DNA of 64,000 nt from Agrypnia vestita (taxonomy: Eukaryota > Arthropoda > Insecta > Trichoptera > Phryganeidae): contig JADDOH010004215.1 of NCBI GenBank assembly GCA_016648135.1, forward strand, positions 1 through 64,000. The letters are read 5' to 3'. Below, piece by piece: positions 32,886 to 42,200 of the stretch. Every line of letters begins with the position of its first letter. Position 1 is the stretch's first letter. The notes below the pieces were generated by a model. That model was not told the DNA's origin and did no database searches. It saw only the letters and a list, made by a program, of their open reading frames with translations. Position numbers and translations under genes: made by a program.

Positions 32886-34175
32886 TTAGGTCCTTACATA
32901 TGAAATTGGCGTTTAGTATGGGAGGAACATAAAGTCGATTTTTTTTTATTATAATATATTTATTTAATCAAAGTATGTAGGTACCATTGCTATCTATGCA
33001 CTTTTGCCATCTCATAGGTAGTTCATCGATCCCTTTACTAAAAAAACCATTCGGACGGGAATCAATAAAATCTTTGAAGGCGGTTTGGACTGCCCCATCG
33101 GAGTTGAATTTTTTCCTTTGCAAGAAGTTATCCAAATTTCGAAAAAAATGGTAATCTGTTGGCGCAAGGTCCGGAGAGTACGGTGGATGTCTTAGACATT
33201 CCAATTGAAGCTCCTCTAATTTGGTAGCCGTCTGTTGTGCAGTGTGTGGTCTAGCGTTATCATGAAGCAGCAGTGGCCTAGAGTGATTAACCAGCCTCGG
33301 TTGTTTAGCAGCTAGCTTTTCCATCATGGTTTGCAGTTGCTGACAATAGACATCTGCCGTAATCGTCTGGCCAGATTTAAGAAAGCTGTAGTGAACGACA
33401 CCAGCACTAGTCCACCAAACGCTCACAAGTAACTTTTTTGGAGTCAATTTTCGCTTGGGGCATGGTTTGGCTGGTTCGGCAGGGTTCAGCCATTGCGATG
33501 AACGCTTCCGATTATCGTACAGGATCCATTTTTCATCACAGGTAATGATTCGATCTAAAATTCCTTCATTATTGTGCCGGTTGAGTAATGCAACGCAGCA
33601 GTCAACGCGCGTTTGTTGATTTGCTTCACTCAATTCGTGAGGTACCCACCTTTCAAGCTTTTTTACCTTACCAATTTGCTTCAAGTGGATTAAAACAGTT
33701 TTATCACTAACACCGCAGCCTGCAGCTAACTCGGATGTGGTTTGCGATGGATCCGCTTCCACAATAGCCTTCAATTCTTCATTATCAACTTTGGTCTCCG
33801 GCCGTCCACGGGGCTTGTTCTGCAGGTCGAAATTTCCAGAACGAAAACATTGGAACCAAAAACGCACTGTGTTTTCTTTTGCGGCACCGTCGCCATACAC
33901 ATCATTAATCCTTCGAGCCGTTTCTGCAGTACTGGTGCCACGGTGGAACTCGTACTCGTAAATAACGCGATATTTCAAGTTTTTCATTTTGTAAACTGAG
34001 TGACGCAAAGAAAAAAACAATTGAGGAAAAAACAAATGAATTATAATTTTCAAAACACAAATACATGAGTAAATAGCTGTATAAATTTGGATTTGGAATT
34101 CCTAACCAAAGAGAAGATATTTGAGATCAAATTTGCCAGTATGGCAAAACGCCAATTTCATATGTAAGGACCTAA
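32886..34175 (-). mobile_element. mariner element, copy 2 (1290 bp, intact frame)
   Basis: TA duplications at 32884-32885 and 34176-34177, with the same perfect 29-bp inverted ends as copy 1. The length difference of 4 bp is one small insertion near the transposase stop. The right end abuts an AT microsatellite, the preferred kind of TA target. With intact ends and frame it has the structure of an autonomous mariner. Confidence 0.95.
32968..33987 (-). CDS. mariner transposase, uninterrupted
   Basis: 339 aa from the ATG at 33987; the frame also runs 22 codons upstream, but MKNLKYRV is the usual mariner-like start. It cuts and pastes its own element at TA sites as a DNA-binding DDD enzyme acting in the nucleus. 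Visible: N-terminal tandem helix-turn-helix region (about 1-110), WVPHEL at 115-120, catalytic Asp 151 (ITCDEKW), Asp 243 (LLHDNARPH) and Asp 278 (YSPDLAPTDYHFF), giving exactly 34 residues between the last two (D34D). Length is typical for the family (about 340). Anomaly: a 4-bp insertion changes the last residues to TYIL where copy 1 ends TYFD. Activity is possible but unproven. Confidence 0.93.
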   Translation of the reverse strand: MKNLKYRVIYEYEFHRGTSTAETARRINDVYGDGAAKENTVRFWFQCFRSGNFDLQNKPRGRPETKVDNEELKAIVEADPSQTTSELAAGCGVSDKTVLIHLKQIGKVKKLERWVPHELSEANQQTRVDCCVALLNRHNNEGILDRIITCDEKWILYDNRKRSSQWLNPAEPAKPCPKRKLTPKKLLVSVWWTSAGVVHYSFLKSGQTITADVYCQQLQTMMEKLAAKQPRLVNHSRPLLLHDNARPHTAQQTATKLEELQLECLRHPPYSPDLAPTDYHFFRNLDNFLQRKKFNSDGAVQTAFKDFIDSRPNGFFSKGIDELPMRWQKCIDSNGTYIL

Positions 34176-34264
34176 TATATATATATATATATATGTTATA
34201 GTTCTAACTACTTTGGGGGTAACCCGCGTCAAATTCTGGTCGTCAGGACCAGTCGTCTGCCGAC

Positions 34265-34295
34265 GTTTCGAACAGATCTCACTGTTCATCTTCAG
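34265..34295 (-). ncRNA. Hammerhead-like core
   Basis: CTGAAGA, T, GAACAG-loop-CTGTTC (perfect 6-bp helix II), GAAACGTC, then GGCAGACG, which can pair with CGTC. Conserved boxes fully intact. Helix I and the cleavage triplet could not be fixed by eye. Confidence 0.5.
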
Positions 34296-34730
34296 GGCGC
34301 CTTGTCGATGAGCTGCTTCTCCAAAAAGTGTACAATCGTTTGGGTCCGGAGCTCACCGTCAAGTGAAAGTTTGAAAAATTCTGCGTCAGGTGTTTGTGGA
34401 GGAGTGGGTTTCTCCAGCGTCGCCGTTAATGACTTTTGCTCGGCTTCTAGTAATCCGTATATTTACTTTACTATCGTCATTATACAATGTTGAAAAGGTT
34501 GGATTTTCTAATTGCTTCGGTGTTTTCATCGTGATTTCTGGTTTATTATTATTAATATTATTTGTATTAGAAATTTGATTATTGTTATTAAGAATGTTAC
34601 TCCATGCGGTCGGAAGTCGAATGCTATCGTCTCTGTTGTTCATTATATTACTATTTCTTTTATTTATTTCAATTGCCTCTCTGTAGATTCTAAATGTTTC
34701 ATTATTGATTATGATGCTGGCATGAGTATA
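34265..34730 (-). mobile_element. Penelope-like element, C-terminal coding tail and 3' end
   Basis: On the minus strand a frame from about 34730 to a stop at 34386-34388 encodes FRIYREAIEINKR...NNRDDSIRLPTAWSNILNN. This is the low-complexity tail that follows the GIY-YIG domain in PLEs; compare RESIEIYKHPNFN...SSIWRP at 14.2 kb. The 3' flank carries the best hammerhead-like core in the window (34265-34295). GIY-YIG and RT are missing. It lies beside a mariner and between AT microsatellites. Confidence 0.6.
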
Positions 34731-34765
34731 TATATATATATATATAGATATATATATATATTACA
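34727..34765. repeat. (TA)n microsatellite
   Basis: Nearly pure TA repeats; another short TA run lies at 34174-34194. Confidence 0.85.
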
Positions 34766-34767
34766 TA

Positions 34768-34885
34768 TATCTTTCTTACCATTCTTTCCTCATTCATTCG
34801 CTCAACATGCCCAAAGCATCTGAGCGACCCTTTTTTAATTCTCTAATTTTGCTAAGGACAGCTTTATATTAATTCAATTTTCAAT
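34768..34885 (-). mobile_element. RTE-like LINE fragment
   Basis: 'ccattctttcctcattcatt', 'cgctcaacatgcccaaagca' and 'tctgagcgaccctttttt' match 37795-37860 and, inverted, 49850-49915. It is only about 115 bp of the C-terminal coding region. Confidence 0.6.
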
Positions 34886-35960
34886 TTAAGAATTCAATTG
34901 TTTGGGCAACAATGTTCATACTTTAAAAGCACGCTTCTGTTTATAACTAAGATGTTTCACAAGATATTAAATTATTCGTGACACATCCCTGATTACAGAA
35001 AGCATGCAACATGTTCATTTGTATTCCAATAAATAGACAATTTGAAGAACAACGAAAATTATTATTCAATTTTCATTAATTAGGGGAAGTCAGGACAGTT
35101 AGGTACAGTTACAATAATCTTTACATTTTTTTAGAAAATATATTTCCTTTTGAACATATCTTATAAGATAGGTATGTTCAAAAATATATAAAATATCTCT
35201 GATTATGTCCTGATTAGCCATACTTGACGGATAAAATTAATGGTGCTTTTCATGACGGTTAATTAGTCTAACCGACAATCTTTAATTATATAATGCTACA
35301 AACGCTAGTGGTAATAGTTTTTATTCAGCATTACCAGCAAGAAAAATGACATGCAGCATCCCACGAAATCTCATTTTGGTTATGAAATGCGACAGACGTA
35401 GACCTCTTTCCACTTAATCAAGGCAATTGAATAAGTATGTGTAGGTAAACCGTGACACCTGGTTGTGTACCAGAAAGCAACGTTAGTTTTATCTTATCCA
35501 CAGTCCACCAAAATAAATGTCTATATATTTTGGCGGTCTATGGATAATAGCTATATATTTTCAACATTGAATTGAGCTTTACGAAACAAAAATCGTGACC
35601 GTGAAGCTGCTTCTATATAGCCCGCCGGGCCTAGCAGCAAGAAATCAGACATAACATATTGTTTTCTGCTAGTAAAGTGTCGATTACCTTAGCTTACGGT
35701 CAAGATATTATGAAAATCTATCAACAAAATAAAAAACAACGCAATACATATTTATAATTACAAAAATGTGACTTACGATCGAATAGATTTAGCTGACATA
35801 TAGAAAGTAATTAAACATCCTATCTAGTAAGGGCGAAACAGATTGCCTTTGATAAGTATTATTTCAAAATAACTTTACTTATAAATAAGACAATACATTT
35901 TCATTAAGAATGATATCACTTGCTCCGATATCCCCCTAGTTAATATCGAGCCATTGACAT
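34886..35960. other. Upstream region of the odorant-binding protein gene
   Basis: AT-rich intergenic DNA with no recognised element apart from one arm of the family E word near 35430. Enhancers cannot be read by eye. Confidence 0.4.
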
Positions 35961-35965
35961 GCGAG

Positions 35966-35999
35966 TATAAATATGTCGTACAACAATTTTGAAATCAGT
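35966..35999 (+). promoter_or_regulatory. TATA box and initiator of the odorant-binding protein gene
   Basis: TATAAAT starts at 35966 and the arthropod initiator TCAGTT places the A at 35997, 31 bp from the TATA start, which is the canonical spacing. Predicted 5' UTR is 65 nt to the ATG at 36062. Confidence 0.75.
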
Positions 36000-36061
36000 T
36001 TGTTACATTGGCATCAAAGCTTTCAACGTTTTCCGCAACCCGACGCCATTTTATTATAAAA

Positions 36062-36242
36062 ATGGGGGCCATTTTAAATGCAGTCTTATTTCTGACACTT
36101 TTCATCGCAATGAGCGGCTTCTCCGCCGCGGCGGATGTGAAATCTACGAACAGTTCCTCCGATGTGAAAATTGTGAATTTTGACGACTTGGACTTCAACA
36201 GTATCATGAATGAATGCAATGAAACCTTTCGGATTGATTTGG
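36062..36242 (+). CDS. OBP exon 1
   Basis: ATG to donor G|GTAAGA; 60 codons plus one base. Encodes the signal peptide and C1 (NECNETF). A TTG-started extension upstream lies in the predicted 5' UTR and is not used. Confidence 0.88.
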
Positions 36243-39200
36243 GTAAGAAATATGTAATGTAACAAAGCAGAAATATAGCAATATCCTTTATATACCTAAA
36301 GGATATTGCTTTAAACTCCAATCAAAATACAGATCTCGCAGCCATCTGGTTAAATTAGCCAGGTAATTGGACGCCTAGGCCGTTCATTAAACGCCGGCAT
36401 CCAATTGGATGCCTAGGCCGATAGTTAATTTAACTAGAGTCACTCAACGATTAACAACTTGGCGTATTGAAAGTCAGCCCTTTGAAGATGACTGACCAAG
36501 ACAGCCAAGTGATTCAAATCTAACCTAACCTAACCAAACATCACGAATTCATTAATATCCAATTTAACTAAATGACTACACGACGTTCTGCCATCTGGTT
36601 AAACGTTGCTCTCAATGACTTGGCTAGTTGTCCTTCAGCCATTTAATTGGATGCCGGGGTTTAATGAACGGCCTAGGCGTCCAATTACAGACGTACCACT
36701 ATGAATTGGGTGCGAGGGAGGGCGTCCCTGTTGCGTAACAGAAGTTGTCAGGGTGTAAATTTATTACACAATACATAATGTACAGAATGTCCGGTGCCCG
36801 GTGTCAGAGCCTTTAATAGAAATTTGGTCGGGCAACACTGAAGAAACGAAACAGTAATAGCCGCTCAATTTGTCAACCTGTCAAACGGTAATATCGGTCC
36901 ATTATTTGCTTTTTCAGCTTCGCAAAACTTTAATACTTCATTGGCAATTGTTCTTGCACCGTCCCTGACTGTTTTGGACATAATAATTCAGTGTATATTG
37001 GTAATCAAGATGTCACAGCTCACTCCTCAAATACGAGAATGCACTGAATGATAGGGCGAGAAGTTACCGTCAGGTGCGGGCGTTTTAGTTCCAAACTCGC
37101 CGCACGCCAATTTACGTTGAGCAAGCAATACCTGGCAAATTTAACCAGAGAGCTGCGACATGGATACCTCATCATCAGGGACGTGCAGTGAGAACAAGGA
37201 GCATGAGCATGGCCCCGCACCGGACCGATTCATTTAATCCTCATCAGCAGTGAGGATTAGTATCAGTAAAACGCCATTATGTCGCTTTCAGACCTACTGG
37301 AAGAGTTGACCAATGTCACCGGAATTGATCGAAAATTCCTCGACGCCACTCTCATATTCCTCTCGTACGAAGCATCAATGTCAGACTCTTCCAACTTTCC
37401 AGGATACCTGGCGTCCCTGAACGAGAGTGGCAGCTTTCCTGACGAGACGGACAAGACCCCCAAGGTGAGTGGCTCCACGGAAGAAGGCTTCAAATTGAAC
37501 GACAAATGCAAGTCTGTTTTAAGTTTTAAACGAAGCGAAGAATAAACTAACTAGCTAACTTACCATCACGCCGTTTCCCCGTGGGGGTAGGCAGAGAGGA
37601 TAGAGCGCCATACTCTTCTGTCCCGACACACAACTTTCGCTTCGTCTATATTCATACATCCTCGCATGCAAGCTCGACGGTTGTTCAGGCTTCTAACAGG
37701 ACCATCTTCCAGTATCGGTTAATGTGGTCATGCCACGTCTTCCATGGTCGCCCTCTCTTTCTGGCGCCGTCAACACTTGCATCATTTATCTTTTTTACCA
37801 TTCTTTCCTCATTCATTCGCTTAACATGCCCAAACCACCTGAGCGACCCTATTTTACCTTCTATGTATTATGCTACGATCAGCTTTACATTCATTCCTAA
37901 TATCTTCATTCTTTACTCTATCATATATCTCTACCAAAAATACGTCTAAGGGACCTCATCTCCACTGCATTCAATCTACTTTCGTTCCTCTTCTGCCAGC
38001 TCCAGGCTTCACTTCCATACATTAGTGTCGGTACCAGAACTCCATTATGTACCGCTAGTTTTGCCTCGGTAGACATATTTCTATTAGAAATTATTGCATT
38101 CAAAGCACCGTTCGCCCTATTCCCGGCAGTCACTCTCCTCTCTATATCTTTCTCAACATTTCCTCTTCTATCGAACATACTTCCCAAGTACACAAACTCA
38201 TCTACTTGTTCCAAACATTCGTTGCCTACTAGTATTTCACACGTTGTCTTACTTTCCTCCTTCTCGAATACCATTACTTTTGACTTCTTTACATTCATAA
38301 TAAGGTCACTTTCCTTGCATACATCATACATCCTGCTAACTAGACTTTGTAGGTCTTGTTCGCTATTTGCCAATAATACCGAATCATCCGCGCACAGTAA
38401 ACAGCATACAATCAAATCACTCATTTTCGCTCCTATATTCATACATTCCAGTTCTTTCACACAATTACCTGTCACGGTCGCCATAAACTGGGTGACGTTC
38501 CACTTGCTAAAGTCGATTCAATAAGGGATCTGGGCGTCATGCTAGATTCTAAACTCACTTTTAGAAACCACTTTGATAATATCACAAACAAGGCATATAC
38601 TATGTTGGGATTTATCACCAGAATTACTCAAGACTTTAAAAATCCTCAAAGTCTAAAAATTCTCTATACATCACTAGTACGAAGTATATTGGAATATTCG
38701 TCAGTTATTTGGTCACCTTATTACACAACACATATTACGAGAATCGAGAGAGTGCAGAAAAAGTTTCTACGTATTTTGTCATACAAAGCTGGTCAACACA
38801 ATAACCTTCACAGCTACGAAGATCGACTTGCCTTTTTCAAGATGCACAAACTTGAGTCCCGACGAAAAATATCCGATCATTGTGCTACACAAGATTCTCA
38901 GCGGAGCTATTGATTCTCTCTGTCTATCTGATATAAATTTGCATGTTAAACCCCGTATAAGAAACCCTGAGTTCTTCAGAATAAGTCAGCACACTAATAA
39001 GGTCGGTTACTTTTCTCCCATTACAAGGTTGTGTCGCACATATAATTTGTATTGTGCCGACCCTAACATTGATGCTGATATTCTTGCAGACACGTTATCT
39101 TCGTTCAAAAACTCACTCATACACAACATCCATTTTCTAAACGACGACATGAACCTATAGATCATTAAATACTAATCGCACTACACTCAAACACAAATAT

Positions 39201-42200
39201 ATAATATACATAAATGTCCATGTGAAATATAATTAATTACAAAAATACATGTTACTAGAGCATGCCGAAGACACTTGTAATTGGGATAATGGGCATAGTC
39301 TTCACTACAATGTTTATTATCTGAGTGTCATGTACCCATTATCCTGTTAGTGTCTCTAATAAATAAAAAAAAAAAAAAAAAAAAAATATACAAGTTGAAC
39401 ATTTGGGTTGCGTAATGTCTCCATGGCAAAGAATAAAGTACCACAATATTCGAATAATTCTCATTTTAAAGCTACCAAGACGCTATTCTCACTTTAAGAG
39501 GTGACATTTTCATAAAATATTTTTTTTTGCTTTATCTTCTTTCATCTTGAAAAAAAAAGATAAAATGATAACTTTGTTTACTTTCACTATTTGTTAAAAA
39601 CGATTAGAATGTTTTCCATGCTAAAGCATCATCTTCAGTAGTGTACTTTAAAGGACATTGCTAAAAAATTTCAATCATAAAAAATAGATATCTCATTAGT
39701 GACATCGCTAAGGATCATTAGAACATACATACGAAACAGATTGTAAAATGTAAATATATCCAACTTCCAAAAATTTGATAGACGTGGTATTCTTTCATGG
39801 GTGGAAATTGTGAATGTTACATTGTGTAATGTGATCACTTAAGCCAGCCGTACGATAGGTCGTAAGTCCTATGAAAACCTAAAGACTTCCATACCTACTT
39901 TCCCATAAAAAATATAATTTCGTCTCTGTGAGACATCTATTATATGTATATATCCAGTAATGTTACTAATACTAAACTTAAGACTAAAGGACGGCGTGAG
40001 GAGTGAGTGAGTGTGGGCGTGGTCACTAGGCGTAGAAGAGGGTTCCTAATAGAAAGAGTTTGAATATTTATTAAATTTCTGTTACTATTAATTATTTTAT
40101 TTATTATTTCTAAAACATTTAGTTTCTTTCCTTTTTTACATATATGTTTATTAAATCTACGCTATTACTGTCGAAGAATGATTTGAGTCATCATTCAAAA
40201 ATTACAAAAATTGTATAGACGTGAATTAGGTACAGTTTCCGGCAAACTTCTTGAAATTTTTCGGCGTGGTGGGGGAATGCGCAGAAGACAAAATTTGGGT
40301 CTCTTTGGTAGAATGGTACATGCGCAAGCTTCCCCCCACTACGTCGTATAATTTCAAGATGTTTGCTGGCTACTGTATTAATCGCTAGTTTGTATGCAAA
40401 TAATTGATAAGTAAAGGTTTCAAAAACTTTTTTTAGTGTTACATCCGATGCTACTTCAGTAACATCGGCGTGATAGACGACGAGGGGAAATTCAACCTCC
40501 CAATAGCCAAGCGGCTGTACAGCATGGGCCGCGCTGGTCAGGAGTTGGACGTCGTTTCCGATATCGTCGACAGGTGCACTGAAGGCCGCGGTAAGTTGTA
40601 ATGAATTCCATGGAACGGAAAATCCTGGGTAAACGATTCCGAATTTTTACTCCCTTTCTTTCAACCCGTGGCGTCTGCTTGTCTGCCGAAAAAGCTTTGG
40701 ATCGATTTTTAACCCTTTTCCCGTGATCCAATCGAGCTGAAACTTTGCAGGCAGACTCGTGGCGACGATAAAAGTGATATAACAAATTTTAGTTTAAGAA
40801 AATTTTCGAAATTTTTTTCAAATTGGAAACCATACAAATTAGAAAGGAGCCCGACTCGTGGAGAAGGCGCAAATCCTGTTTCAACTAGTCTGGGTAAAAA
40901 CAATACAAATGAGAAAGAGAGTATACTATAAACTTGGTTTTTATGGGTTAGTTTTTTACAAGATCATTTTATGGGACTTGTCCTTTCGTCGGATTTTCGG
41001 ACAATTTATAATTTGATTTAATTACATTGTACGTAACAGTGTTAATTAAATATGTGGGGTATAAAAGCAAAGGCAGGAATATCCAAAAAAATGTTTTAAA
41101 AATGGCCCCCAATTTCAAACACGAGAATTTTATTCTCTATTAAAGATGATAATATTACAGATGTAAATACTATTTATTTATTTATTTATATTTATTCGGA
41201 AAACCAACAGCTAACAATAATTAAGTAAATACAAAGAATGGAAAACATAAAAGTCATTTACAAGTTTTTTACTGGTAGTGACATAATATCGTATTTGCGT
41301 GATGTACCTACATATACAGGGTTATTTGTAAAACATTAATAACCTCGCAGGGATATATTCCTGCCTTGATTATGAGTCGAAAATGTTCAAGCTATTATGA
41401 CCTAATATCAATAGTTAAGGAGATATGCGACATCAAAATGTGCATTTTTTTTCAATATTTCTGACTTATTTTTTGTAAAACGTTGGACTATCATTACAGT
41501 AACTTATATCGAACATGAAAAATTCATTCCCTTTAATACAAGTCAAATAAAAAAATAAAAACCATCGAATTCCAATTGGAAAACATTCCAATTGGAATTT
41601 TTTCAGGGTTTTTATCATTTTATTTAACTTGTATTGAAACGAATGAATTTTTCGCAATTGATTTGAGTTACTGTAATGATAATCCAACGTTTTACAAAAA
41701 ATAAGTCAAACAATGAAAAAAAATGCAAACTTTGATGTTGCATATCTCCTTAACTATTGATATTAGGTCACAATAGCTTGAACATTTTCGACTCGTAATC
41801 AGGGCAGGAATATAAGCCTGCGAGGTTATTAATGTTTTACAAATAACTCTGTATATGATATACACCTAGTATATTGATGAAACTATATATAATTGATTTA
41901 ATGTAAAATAATAACATATAAGCGTCGCACATGAGTAGGGTTATTTTGAAATTAGTCTTAATTACACTTTTTTGTGAGTGCATTAAATTTTATTGCAAGT
42001 TCACCACAAGTATGAGTTTTGCCCGTAGTTAGTAGAAACAAGGGGAGTAAAAAGAAGAGGGTTGGTTCTTAGAGATTTAGGAGCAACATTGATCAAGAGC
42101 TTGGATAATAATTCAGGACAATCTATTGAGCCTGATGATATTTTTAGCAAGAAAATTATGTTTTATCATTCCGTTATGCAAATATATGATGTTATGCAAA

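Noticed and set aside
36008..36262. Longer OBP start at 36008
   Set aside because: The codon there is TTG, not ATG, and it sits inside the predicted 5' UTR right after the initiator. The ATG at 36062 begins a perfect signal peptide.
36478..36535. Telomeric (CCTAA)n repeat
   Set aside because: Only about three units and located inside a MITE; interstitial and too short to indicate a chromosome end.
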